DNA from: Larix kaempferi
Taxonomy: Eukaryota; Streptophyta; Pinopsida; Pinales; Pinaceae
Direction: 5' to 3'
Assembly (NCBI GenBank): GCA_027924585.1
Contig: BSBM01000386.1
Location: 6,774,501-6,838,500, forward strand
DNA: 64,000 bases
The notes under the pieces are model-generated. The model was given only the letters and a program-made list of their open reading frames with translations. It was not told the DNA's origin and ran no database searches. The position numbers and the translations under genes were made by a program. Shown piece by piece: positions 31,986 to 43,561 of the stretch (the first letter of the stretch is position 1; every line of letters begins with the position of its first letter).

Positions 31986-33568
31986 TATTGGCTTAATATA
32001 CTGATCTAGAGGTTTCCAATGTAGACCTAGGTTCTTCGCGGTTTCAAGGAACCAAAAAAAACCCTTCTCATCGACCCTTTCGGCAACAGCCTGTGAACAG
32101 GCTGAGGTCTCACCCGAGGTGTAGCTATGGGGGCACTGCGGAATTAGGTTTCCACAGTGATGTGATGATTTGTCAGACAGGACTACTGCGCAGTGCACTA
32201 TTAGACTTGCACTGCGGGCTGAGGACTACGCGATGATAGACAGCATCGTGGTCCTTACTTCTGCATGCGAAGATACTTGCGCAACCAGCGCATCTACGGA
32301 CTGCGCGGTTCGAATAGAATGCGAATCACAGGACAACGCAACTGACTTATACGCTTCCTCTTCCAAATGAAACCACTATGAAGACTTTACTTTAACACTT
32401 AGTCATTCATGTACTGCCTTATATTATTCAGCTTTATAACAAATGCAAGCAGACGAAACCTACGATGCTGCGCACTTCCAGTGCGGTGTGTCAAAAGAGT
32501 TACACAACCCAAACTCTACACATACTTGTGATTATTCAACGAACTGATATTTTCACATACTTGGAATACTGAGCATTCAACATTCATTCATTCCCACAGT
32601 ACTTAACATATCATTCCCATCTTTCTCCTATGGCGAATACGTATAAAAGCATTAACACACCAACTGATAAATGAGAATCCAAGCATCCAATGTAAGCAAA
32701 TAAGCAAATGTAGAAACACAAACAATCACACTACACAGTATTTAACGTGGTTCACCCCCAGGATGGAGCCTACATCTACAAGAACTGTTATTATATTATT
32801 CTTTGGGAAGGGTACAACAGTTCTTTGTCTGCACATTCAGCTTGCAGACTCTCTTCTCTCTCACTCGGCCTCTGCGCAGATAGCTTGCAGAGCCTTTACA
32901 AAATGTTCCTTAACATAGATTTATCAAATCAATAATGAGAACAATACAAAATGAAGAGTAACCCTTTCCCATCCAAAATATTCCTTATTTATAGATCATG
33001 CCCGTAGGTCATGTCTTTACAATTCGAAGTCTAAATAGGTTTACAAAACTGTCACGATTTTCCCTTAACCGGATTGCTGGCTTCTGGTAGCGAATATTCC
33101 ATCGTGGCCGCCTTCAGCGCATGCCTCACGTCACTATTGGCCTTCCTATCGCACGCATGCCAACAGGTCACTTTCACCAAGTCGTTCTTCCTCTAACGGT
33201 CTCATGTGACTGGTTCAGGTAGTGGTTCTTTCGCATGTGCGACCAGTCGCTTTCTTTTGCTTCTTCTCCTTACCCGTCGCCTGGCACTCCTCGAGCATCT
33301 TTACCAAAAATAGACCCCCAACGGTCTAACCGGAATCTTGTGCTGTCTTCCATCCAACACTCTATTTTTCTGGATCCACGTAGACTGGACACATTGCAGG
33401 GATGCCTCCTTGTAGTATTGATATTCACAGCTCTTCCAACCTGCTCTACGCGTAACTTCGCAGCGTCCCAAAAACTTATACAAAAAGTATTCCAACTGAA
33501 CTGTGTTCAGCTCCGCAGTTCCAAAAATCATTTTTGCTCAAAATGCCCCACTTGGGCCAGGCCCAACA
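31986..33568 (-). repeat. C 3' LTR
   Basis: 1583 bp, TATTGG to CCCAACA, closely similar to both A LTRs. It has a TATA box (minus, TATAAATAAGG) at about 32983-32993 and the conserved motif GAGGTCTCACCCGAG at 32104-32118. Confidence 0.9.
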
Positions 33569-33606
33569 GGCCCCTAACACTTACATGTGGCTCATCCCCG
33601 AGCCAC
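33569..33606 (-). promoter_or_regulatory. C polypurine tract and hairpin
   Basis: GTGTTAGGGGCC (minus) abuts the LTR. The hairpin at 33587-33606 pairs GTGGCTC(A) with (C)GAGCCAC around TCCC, with one mismatch at the loop-closing pair. Confidence 0.65.
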
Positions 33607-36485
33607 CTAGAACTTCAACTTCTCCGAGCTATTCTACCGCCTGCGGAGCTAGATTCGCAGCGAACTCATTGTATGTGACAATCAGCTTTTCAACTACCTA
33701 CTTCATGTCCTGCTCAACTTGCTTGACTGTTTCCAACATATCAGGTGTTATCTTATTGTCGATCTGTCCTTCCACCTGTTCTTTATTTTCGCGCAACTCC
33801 TTTAACTTCTCCTCGATCTCCTGCGAGATCATGCTAGCGTCCTCTAGTAAGGGTTGCGATTTATCGCCCATTTCAGTCTCTTTTTCTCTTAAGGCTTGCA
33901 CTTCCTTCTTGAGGGCGTTGATTTCCCGGTACTTCTGAAGCCTGTCTCTTGGTAGCAGGGCTTTCACTTCTACATCCAACTGTTCTAGTGTTGCTTGCTT
34001 ATCTTTCACAACGTTATTTACTTGCAGCAATCTTGGGTCTTCTTCGAGGGCAGTGAATGCCTTCGATGCCGCTTCCAACAGACTCTGGCACTTAGCCACT
34101 TCAACAGCGATACTCTCTGTTGTGGCCTTCACCTCCCTTGCTCTTAATTGCTGCTGATCTGGTGGGGTCTGTGGGTTGGTCTGTGCTTCCAAGGCAGCAA
34201 TCTTAGCTTCATGGATGATCTCCATGTCTTGCATCTCTGTCTTAAGGGTGTTAACCAGTTCACCAATATTAACGACAATGTCCACGAGGTCTACCTGCAC
34301 TTCAAATTCTTCTATATCATCTGCAACCACAGTGATCGTGGACTCTAGTGTTTTCCGATGATCATGCTCATCCTGTAATTCCATAGCTCGCCGTGAGCTA
34401 GATTCCTCCAAGTGCTTATTAGCTGCTTGCAGCTCAGCTTGACCCTTCAGCGCGTCTGTCGTTCTCTAATGCATTTCTTCCACAACCTGCAGGTGCAAGT
34501 AGTGTAGACTAGGCAGTGGTATCTTCGCAAGGTTGATCTCCACACGCTCGACGTCCTTTGTGTCCAACACTATTTGCTCTGGAAATGGCATCCTTACCAT
34601 TAATGGATCAAGATGGACAATACAGGACTTCGCAGGCATGGTTATGGTTAGCTATGGATCCTTCTGCTGCGAAGTTCCTCCTAACTTCCCTTCGGACTCT
34701 GAGTCCTGTGGCAGGGGTAATCGTTTGTGTACTTCTTCAATCTTCTGTATGATCCCTTGCAGCATGGTCAGATTCTTCTGCAGACTTTCCTAAATTGCTT
34801 TGTCCTGTTTCTCCTTTTCAGTCATCAGATATTCCATCTTCTATGTGACCTTTGTCGCGATTGTTTCATAATCCTCATCATGGACAACTGCATCTGACTG
34901 GATTTTATAAACTTTATGCTTCTTCCGCGCTCCCTTTTTCTGTCCTGGGCTCTCAAGTTCTTTCCTTTTTCTCGTCTCCTTTTCTTCAGTGATCGGGCAT
35001 GGAATAGGTTCATCCTCGTCGGAGTCACTTGCGACATCGACAATTTCCACTTGAAACTCGGCAGGCCATTCCTTCATGATATTATCAATATCATCTTCAT
35101 ACATATGGTAGTTTCCTGGGAACCATTCGGTGTTCCTCTTCTGCGCTTTGGCTGAAATGTGAATACTCTGCATGTCAGCATAAAAATCAACAATGCAAAT
35201 ATACCTACTTGTTACCTGTTTTGTTTTCCGAGGGGTGATTATGATTGCGTAGCGCAGCTAGCTATAATACTGGTAGAAAACCTCAATTGTTGCGTGCTGT
35301 CTCTACGAGTTCAGATTTGCCCAAAGATTTGAATAGCGGGCTCCTCTGCAGTCATTGGTATCTGTGATTATGCCAAAATAATCCTTTGGCTCCTTCCACC
35401 CAACGAAGGAGATCAACACTATCATCCATGTAAAATGGAAATATCTTCCATTGATCTGCGTGTCATTAAGTTCCTCCAGGAACTCGTTCAATAGGTATTG
35501 ACACCAGTTGAACTGCTCTCCCTCCACAATCGCAGCACCAAGCAGTACTGCGCCTACAGGTACCTCCAGAGGCCTACATTTTCTTAAAATATTGTCGGCT
35601 AACAGCTGCGTGATAAACTTTGTTGCTTTATCATCTATATCTTCCATCTGAACGCCCCTCTTTCCTTTCACAACAGTTTGAGTTTTCTTCATCTTTGCCA
35701 CGGCTTCCTTGTCCTTGCTTTTCCCTTGGGAAAACTGCTTCGGGTCTTTACCCCTTTTACTCAACCTAGTAATGCGGTGGATAATGTCAATGGTTAGGTC
35801 AACATTGCGGTCAAGCCACAAATATCCTTGGTGAATGCGCGCCATCAGTGTTCGCACCACCACATTCAGCTTCGGTGATCTGTCAAAATGTGGGAGTCTG
35901 AGCAAATTGAGCAGTCCCGACTGGACTACTCCAGATAACCAGCTTTCCGTGACCAAGTTAAGTTCGCCCTTTGCATCTTTCTTCCAGCACATGTACTGGT
36001 CAAGTTGGAACTGTGGGAACCTAGGTTCCTAGGGCTCCTCCTTCTGCATCTACAGCAGGTCATAATCTTCCCACTTACATTCTGGAATTTTACCTAGCAA
36101 ATTCTTATCGACATCGACGTGCTTTGATATTGGCGATATCAAGATGTCGTATCTGGCATTCTTTGCTAACCTGAAGACCAGTGTGCCCCGTACATGCGGT
36201 GAGATATAGTCTGGAGTCATTGTTAAAGGTATCTCCTTATCAGCTATCAGCGGCTTCTACACTGTCGAACCCATCTTTGGTATCTTCGTTCTCGGCCCCA
36301 CTGGATCTTTGCCTTTGTCTTGCATTATTGGACCGCATCTTGGTGATCTTCTTGACGCTTGAGCTAGTTCTAAGACGCCCTTCTTGGATGGGGTTCTTAT
36401 TAACCCTTCGATCCCTCGGTATTGGAAATACCTTCACAGTCTCATGGACCGTGAATTCTTCTTCAATGGTGAACCACTCAAACAT
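33581..36485 (-). pseudogene. C ORF3 (best preserved copy)
   Basis: ATG at 36485-36483 (MFEWFTIEEEFTVHETVKVF). The globular part in the open piece 35303-35992 (229 codons) has VVRTLMARIHQGYLWLDRNV, ITRLSKRGKDPKQFSQGKSK, VPVGAVLLGAAIVEGEQFNW, CQYLLNEFLEELNDTQING and TWMIVLISFVGWKEPKDY. 34841-35173 is a DDIDNIMKEWPAEFQVEIVD acidic hinge followed by a basic patch. 33698-34411 (237 codons) is an almost continuous coiled coil (for example EINALKKEVQALREKETEMG). After a TAA at 33698 the frame runs to TAA at 33581. Total about 960 codons. No membrane segments. Function unknown. Confidence 0.78.
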
Positions 36486-37119
36486 TCACTAGACAACTTC
36501 CACAGAGTTTCGGATAACTTACTGAAAACAACTTGCAAAATAATGTGCACAAGGAAATTCTAAGTGTTCAGTAAAGCCCACGAGTTTGAATGCACCATTA
36601 CTTATAGGCGCAGTTGACCCCCTCTGCGCCCCATAATGGCTAGATAAACATTAAATGCGGTATCCGTTGGCCAAATCCGATGGATTCTTCGATCCTTTCC
36701 TTCATGACTCTCATTTAGAATGGTTATCTGTGCATTAAATGCCCAAGCGATTGTTGGCAAATTACTGTATAACGGCTATTTTTTCGACCGGCAGTGTAAC
36801 GGCTATTTTTTCGGCATGTTGCGTCGAACTGCGCGACAGGTCATCGTTGCTCCTGCGCAGCTACTTCGCGGTGCTTAACTTCTTTCCTCTGAACTTAACA
36901 TCTTTCCTTGTTGGCTTGATCGTCACAATTGCCTTTGGAATTCGCAACTTCGCGGTTCCTCTTTCTATTTTTTTGGCGCAGCGGCACATCTTAACAGTGC
37001 TGCGTGGTATATACAGGTTCCTCATCATACATTGCGTACAGAATCTTCCCCCTTCCTAGTTCCCACTTCCAACTGTATGTGGCACTTAGAAATTTCCCTC
37101 TTTCTAATCATCACAGGTT
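36486..37119 (-). promoter_or_regulatory. C integrase-ORF3 spacer with TATA-like box
   Basis: Non-coding spacer like those of A and B. TATAAGTA (36606-36599, minus) is 121 bp upstream of the ORF3 start, with one change from TATAAATA. Repeated ACGGCTATTTTTT-like words occur at 36772-36810. The ORF 36739-37059 is not supported. Confidence 0.5.
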
Positions 37120-38250
37120 CTACGAAACAAGACTATCCTGATATAGTTTGAGCCTGCTTCCATTGACTAGACCTGGAAAGTTATCTCTTGCGAATGTGGC
37201 TAACTGGAATGCACCACCATTAGTTACATGTAAAATAGTATATGGACCAAGCCAATGCATTTTAAACTTTCTAGGAAATTTCATGAATTTGCTATCATAC
37301 AGGAGGACTAGATCACCTACCTGGAAAGACTTGTTCTTGATGTGGCGATCATGCCATGCTTTTTCTCTTTCCTTCTGCACTTGTTGGTGAAATCCTGCGA
37401 TGAAGCGATCCTCCTCCAAACCAACCAAATGTAGAAGCCTTTCTTCTAGCGTGTTGTGATCTTTCATTCCTGTAAACGCAGCTATTTTCAAGCTGGGAAC
37501 AATGTACTCCATAGGCATAATGGATTTATGTCCATAGACGAGCCTAAAAGGTGTATGGCCATCCAATTTCTTGCATGTGGTTCTGTATGCCCATAACATA
37601 GCGAGAATGTGCAGGTCCCAGTCATCCCAATTCACATTGCATACCTTGGTCAGCGCATTCTCCAGTACTTTATTGAATGCTTCAACGGTTCCATTCACCT
37701 GTGGATGATATGGCGTGCTTCGCTGATGATGAATGCGGAATTCTTCTGTCAATGCCTCGATAGTTCGGTTCAAAAAGTGAGTGCCTTGATCACTCATTAA
37801 AATATTTGGGCATCCAAACCTTGTAAGAATGTCTTCAAATATGAACTGCACTGCAGTACCTGCACTAGAGTCCTTTACTGGCTTCGCCTCTGCCCATCCG
37901 GTGAGGTAATCAGTTGCAGTAATAATGTACCTCGCACCAGTTCTCTTTCCCGGTGGGTTTATAGGTCCCACAAAGTCAATTGCCCATTTCTCAAATGCCT
38001 ATAATGTCAACTGTGGATGTAATGGCATCTTGTCTCTGCACGATGGCCTTCCTGTCCTCTTACAGACATCGCAGCTCTGGCAATGCTCTTTCGATTCCTT
38101 GTGAATGGTAGGCCCCATAGCCCTGCCCGCAATATCTTCTACACAATGGCTCTTCTTCCGTAGTGACCTCCTGCTACTCCTGAGTGTGCATATGCTAATA
38201 TAAATGGATTTTCATGCTCTAACACACACCTTCGCAGTACTTCATCCTAT
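37120..38250 (-). pseudogene. C pol: integrase
   Basis: An open piece of 283 codons (37120-37971), extended upstream in frame to AIDFVGP, holds all three catalytic residues: Asp in AIDFVGP, Asp in MSDQGTHF and Glu in NGTVEAFNK. The C-terminal domain reads [25 protein letters not shown] and [13 protein letters not shown]. The N-terminal HHCC part (38030-38250) has stops. It is the most complete integrase core in the window. Confidence 0.87.
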
Positions 38251-38871
38251 CCTAATTTATATAACTGACCTGCGATAATGGTGAAGTCTGTTGCTTGCAC
38301 TACCAGCTGCTTCTTTTGCTGTGTAGTGAACTCTATGGGTGCCAATCCAGTAGTCAAAAATTCTATGATGTCTTTATAATAATCATCAGCAATATGGATA
38401 GCAAACAACTGCGAGCCAGGCAGATTGTCTTCAAGATTCGTAGGTTCTTCTCCTGACTCAATTCTTGACAGATGATTAGGTCCCAAGTTCAATCTGCTAG
38501 GTTTAACTACTATTTCAAAATCATACTCCTGGAAGAGTAACAGCCATCTGCAAATTCACCCCCCTAACACTAGCTTGTTGACCAGGTATTTCAAAGCAGA
38601 ATGGTCAGTGAACATAGAGAAGTGTGCACCCAGCAAGTAGTGCCTGAACTTCTACAATGCATAGACCATAGCTAGGCCTTCCCTCTCGGTGGTGGTATAA
38701 TTCTTCTCTGCAGATGAGAGCTTCCTGCTCGAAAATGCGATGGGGTGGTCAATACCTCCCTCTCCTAGTTGTGCTAAGACAACTCCCAATGCTATACATG
38801 ACACATCGACATGAACATGGAATGGCTTCTCCCAGTCTGGAAAAACTAGGATCGGCGCAGTGACCATCTTT
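38247..38871 (-). pseudogene. C pol: RNase H, cut at its start
   Basis: Pieces 38247-38492 (LGPNHLSRIESGEEPTNLED, then integrase start) and 38652-38870 (VTAPILVFPDWEKPFHVHVD, IALGVVLAQLGEGG, FSSRKLSSAEKNYTTTEREG). At about 38871 homology ends, and C LTR sequence begins with no polymerase in between. The apparent N-terminus of the ORF 38652-38972 beyond that point is LTR-derived and meaningless. Confidence 0.8.
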
Positions 38872-39522
38872 CTCCTATGGCGAATACATATAAAAGCATT
38901 AACACACCAACTGATAAATGAGAATCCAAGCATCCAATGTAAGCAAATAAGCAAATGCAGAAACACAAACAATCACACTACACAGTATTTAACATGGTTC
39001 ACCCTCGAGATGGAGGCTACGTCCACAAGAATTGTTGTTATATTAATCTTTGGGAAGGGTACAACAGTTCTTTCTTTGTGCACTCGGCTTGCAGACTCTC
39101 TTCTCTCTCACTCGGCCTCTGCCCACACAGCTTGCAGAGCCTTTACAAAATGTTCCTTAACAGATATTTATCAAATCAATAATGAGAACAATACAAAATG
39201 AAGAGTAACCCTTTCCCATACAAAATATGCCTTATTTATAGATCATTCCTGTAGGTCATGTCTTTACAATTCGAAGGCTAAAACCCTTAGGTTTACAAAA
39301 CTGTCACGGTTTTCCCTTAACCGGATTGCTGGATTTTGGTAGCGAATATTCCGTCGTGGCCACCTTCAGCGCATGCCTCACATCGCTATCGGCCTTCCTG
39401 TCGCACGCATGCCAATAGGTCGCTTTCACCGAGTCGTTCTTCCTCTAACGGTCTCATGTGACTGGTTCAGGTAGTGGTTCTTTCGCATGTGCGACCAGTC
39501 ACTTTCTTCTGCTTCTGCTCCT
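38872..39522 (-). repeat. C 5' LTR, inner fragment
   Basis: Matches 32625-33274 of the 3' LTR of C. The junction shares CCATCTTTCTCC-like microhomology with the pol side. It ends at 39522 where copia D begins. Confidence 0.85.
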
Positions 39523-40172
39523 TGTTGATGTATATGTAACTTCGGAATGTATTTCACATATATGTATATTGTATTCCTATAGAGATGGTATTATTCCTCT
39601 ATAAGGAAGTGTCGTCATTTATATTGTAAGTGTCGTAACTTATACTTGATGGGTTATTAGACCACCTTATTTGGGGTTAGTCCTGTATAAGTCATGTGGG
39701 TCAAAGGGTTATTAGACCACCCTATTGGGGGTCGGCCATGTGGTTCAAAGGGTTATTAGACCACCCTATTGGGGGTCGGCCCACTCAGCATTATGTTATG
39801 TGGTAAAGTTCGAGCCTACATGAGTTAGGTAAAAAGGCAAGTCAAGTCAAGTATAAATAGAGTGCGGGAGGCACTCTATTTGCTCACTCACTTCTCACAC
39901 ATGCACTCAAGGAGGAGTGGCGCACTTACAGAGGAGGAGGATCTGCTGCTAGGTTATGGCTATCTCTCTTGGTTGGTTGTATCATTGCTCTATCTATCTC
40001 TGAGGAAGTTATTGGGGTTTTTCACCTTTATGGTTTTCCCCAAGTAAATCTTTGTGTCTCTTGTGTGCTTGCATTATTGTCTCCATGATTGATATGCTGT
40101 AGATATGCTGTACATGTTGTTCTCTCAGTTAAGATCCTAGATCAAATTGAAGTAAATTCTGAAAATTTAACA
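39523..40172 (+). repeat. D 5' LTR
   Basis: 650 bp, TGTTGATG to TTAACA. It contains three tandem copies of a ~50-bp unit with GGGTTATTAGACCACC (about 39650-39785) and a TATA box (TATAAATAG, 39852-39860). The 61-codon ORF at 39862 is LTR leader sequence, repeated in the other LTR, and not a gene. Confidence 0.92.
39852..39860 (+). promoter_or_regulatory. TATA box of D LTR
   Basis: TATAAATAG, repeated in the right LTR near 46654. Likely core promoter. Confidence 0.65.
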
Positions 40173-40184
40173 TGGTATCAGAGC
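40173..40184 (+). promoter_or_regulatory. D primer-binding site (tRNA-iMet)
   Basis: TGGTATCAGAGC directly after the LTR: the standard initiator-Met primer site of plant copia elements. Confidence 0.9.
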
Positions 40185-42600
40185 TAGCCTGAAAGAAGGC
40201 ATGATATGGCATGTATGACACTTGTTGCACTTACGATGCTAAGGCTTAATATAGCAAAAACCAGTCATCGTAGCACTTTCGCTATAAATCCATTTTGGCA
40301 AAGTTTTCGGATCTGAAATTGTTACAGGACGAAGACTAAATCTCCAGGTACCTTGTGTCCAAAGGACAACCTCTAATTCGTTGTGCTTTGTGATTTATGA
40401 TCTGTACAATATAGGGTTTCTGCCTCTTCCAGATCTGAGTCAAAATCAGGTGACCTTGGGAAAAAGGTCATAACTTGGGCTAGGAAGCTCCAAATGAAAT
40501 TTCGTAAAAAGTGACAGGTAGCACACAGTTTGTACTATCTCAAAAAACTTTTTCAGAGGCCGAACTTGAACCAGTGACACGTGGAACTCCGTACAAGTTC
40601 GCTCTCCTGTATTATCCCATAAACAGGTCATGTTGCGACACTTGGCATAACTCTCTCTCAGAGAGTCCAATTGAGGTCAGACCTGTCAGGATGGAAATAT
40701 AACAGGCCGAGATATCTCAGGAAATTTTTTCAGATGCCGAAGTTCAAACAATGACACGTGGCACGCTGTACAAGTTCGCTCTTCTGTTTTATCCCAAAAC
40801 AGGTCACGTTGCGACATTTGACATAACTCTCTCTCAGAGAACCCAATTGAGGTCAGACCTGTCAGGATGGAAAGCTAACAGGTCAGGCTATCTCAGAAAA
40901 CTTTTTCAGACCCTGTGGATCGAAAAGTTTGGAGGTACACCAGAAACAATCAGGTACATATTTCTGTCAAAACAGAATTATTTTTTAGTACCTTCATTCA
41001 TGGCTTCCAGAATTTAGGGCTTTGGAGAAAGTTGGAATTTTTGTAATCGGAGACCACGGCTGAATGCTACTCATCAAAATAAAAATTTAGAGACCAAGAT
41101 CAGAATTTTTGGTTGGGAAGAAGGCCGGGCTTGATCAAACCCTAGTTTGGGACTTTGATCAGAAAAGTGGAAAATTAGGGCTTCTGTAAAAATGGGAATT
41201 TTTGAAATCTGTGACCATGGCTGGAAGCTCCACAGAAAAATAGAAGCTTAGAGCTTTGGATCAAATATTTTTTATTGGGCAGAAGAGTGGGCTTCATCAA
41301 ACCCCAGTTCAGGGTCACGTCCAGTGAATCCAGAAGTTTCAAAGGCAAAATTGAGGAGTGAAACTTTACAGTTTTCAAATTCTGAATATACCAATTTGAT
41401 CAGCTCATCAAGGCGAATATTTCTATCCTTTCGGAAGTTTGAAATTCAAAGTTTGAATTTTGGGGGTTTCTCTGACAAACCCATATCCAGCTCCAGGTCC
41501 AGTTCTTGCAAATCAAGTGGATTGGGTTAATCCTAGAAGAATATGGATTGATCATCTGCATGAGTGAAGAAGTTCATGTTTCAGAGGGAGATGAGGCTAA
41601 GGCCTTACATAAGAAGATTACAAGTGATCTCGACAGGTATGACTCATCGAGGTATGTTTCGATATTTGTCCATGACTAATTTTATGGTATGTTTGTCTTC
41701 ATGTTATTACGGTTAGTACAATTTTGATTTTAGATTTGTCGTATCACCTTAACAAAATTATGAATGCATGATAGAAGATATTCATTGGTTAGGGTGTTGA
41801 CACTTATGATTGTACTAATGCATTATGGTGTTGTATGAGGTTTATGTTGTCTACTAACATGAAAGGTACACCAAGAAAGACAAATCATGTTCTGGTTCAA
41901 GAACATATGATCATGATGACATGAGGACAAAGGTTCATCCATTGTCATGGATCTCATAGAAGATCCATTTACGAGGTATGTATAACTTGGTTTTATAATG
42001 GTTAACCTATGAGATATACAGGTTACTAGCACAAGTCATTGAAGAAGAACAAGAAGACATCATGTGAGTATGTTAGACATAAATAGCTAGCATGCTAATC
42101 CAGGTATGTTTTTCCTATATCAAGCTAGAATCCTACCTTGGGTTAGGATCTTATACTGTTGTGTTGTTGATAATGATTATTCATGAAGTCATAGGTTTGA
42201 ATAATCATGGTTGTATGCATATTATGTTTCTTACCATAATTGATGATATGACTAACCAGAAGAATCATGAAGGTATAGGTTTGAATAATCACAGGTTTTA
42301 TACATATTATATCTCTTATCTTGATTAATGATTCAACTAACCTGAAGAGTCATAGGTTTGAGTAATTATAGGTTTAGACATGTTATGTTTCTTATGATTT
42401 GACTAACCATAAGAATCCTACATAAACCTTGACTGCTAATGCTTATTATTTTCTGTTTGAAATGATCATGACTATATATGCTTGAGATTATTGTGTTTTA
42501 GTAGTATACTAATGAATGTATGATTTTATATGAGATCACAAGGATAACACAATCATGATACTAATAAGCATGCATAGGGACCAATGATGAATATGAGTTC
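40185..42600 (+). repeat. D 5' internal region: tandem repeats, no gag
   Basis: No gag coding signal. Three tandem repeat sets: about 177 bp units starting at 40538 and 40714 with a third partial copy at 40891; about 161 bp units starting at 41014 and 41175; and 77-84 bp units starting at 42191, 42275 and 42352. The stretch 41540-42130 has several AGGTATG words resembling intron donors. Nothing else is recognised. Confidence 0.65.
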
Positions 42601-42830
42601 AAGAACAGGTAATCCAGGAAGCAAAGATCAAGAGGGAATACACTCCAGTGGTTTATGCAAAGATACAGATATTCAGAGGGAGTTGACCATCTCTCCCTAC
42701 ATTCCACAACAGAAAGGTGTAGAAGAAGCTACTTCAGATTAGGACTCCAGCAGCTCCTGTAAGGAAGCAAAGACTCAGAGGGAGTCCACCCAACCAACAA
42801 ACAAAGATAAGTATTTTAATTTCTTGCATA
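42600..42830 (+). pseudogene. D pol: integrase C-terminal scrap
   Basis: ISPYIPQQKGVEE (about 42690-42730) corresponds to the copia integrase motif PYxPQQNGVAER, next to an Arg/Pro-rich linker-like stretch (PAAPVRKQRLRG) before RT. Only this scrap of integrase is visible. Confidence 0.55.
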
Positions 42831-43217
42831 TTTGTTTGTTTAAATAAAATTGTTCAATGATGTATATGCTCATGTTCCTAGACTTAGGATATGTATTGTG
42901 CATATTAGAATAGTTGCATTGATGAACAGTATATTACTAATATACATGGGTAAGTGGCCTATGGCACTGTACAACATTCCATTGCTACTTATCTAGAATG
43001 AAACCTCTTTGCTGACATGTTGGGAGTTGTGCACACTCTGAACAATGTTCTGGTAGAGATTGGAAGGCATCTAGAAAGTTACGGAATATGGATAAATGTT
43101 GTATTGAAGCATTGGCTAAGATAATTGCATGACTGTATGACATATTTCTTTATGTGTAAGAATTTGTTCTGAAAATTATGAGATGTTTCTAATCATGCAA
43201 TTTAACCTGTTTTGTAG

Positions 43218-43560
43218 GAAAGACCGTATATCTTCACCTACAAAAGGACTACAACATTTGTTCCAGCAACAAAGATATTTATTGAAGATATTGAAGTTCC
43301 CAGGATCTGGGATGAAGAAATAGAATGCCATGATCCGTCGATCATGAAGAATGATGTTTGGGATGTAGTCCCAAAATGTGAAGGGAAGTTTGTTATGACT
43401 TCCAAATGGAACTATCAGATCAAGCATGTTGCAGATGGCAGCATTGAGAAATACAAAAGTGATGAAATAGAAGATGCACCAGATGGATGTCAAGACAGCA
43501 TGGTGTAGTCATATATGTGTGAAGAACTTGGTATGGTAGGATAGACAGCTTTCTATCCAG
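43218..43560 (+). pseudogene. D pol: RT N-terminal fragment
   Basis: From about 43290: W-E sequence, then MKNDVWDVVPKCEGKFVMTS and KWNYQIKHVADGSIEKYK, the usual start of copia RT. After KYK the fingers and palm are missing, and sequence jumps to DRQ-like text leading into 43562. The 5' edge follows TTTTGTAG (43210-43217), which resembles a splice acceptor. Confidence 0.7.
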
Positions 43561-43561
43561 T

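Noticed and set aside
39862-40047. 61-codon ORF repeated at 46664
   Set aside because: Lies in the transcribed part of the copia D LTR and is repeated only because the LTR is.
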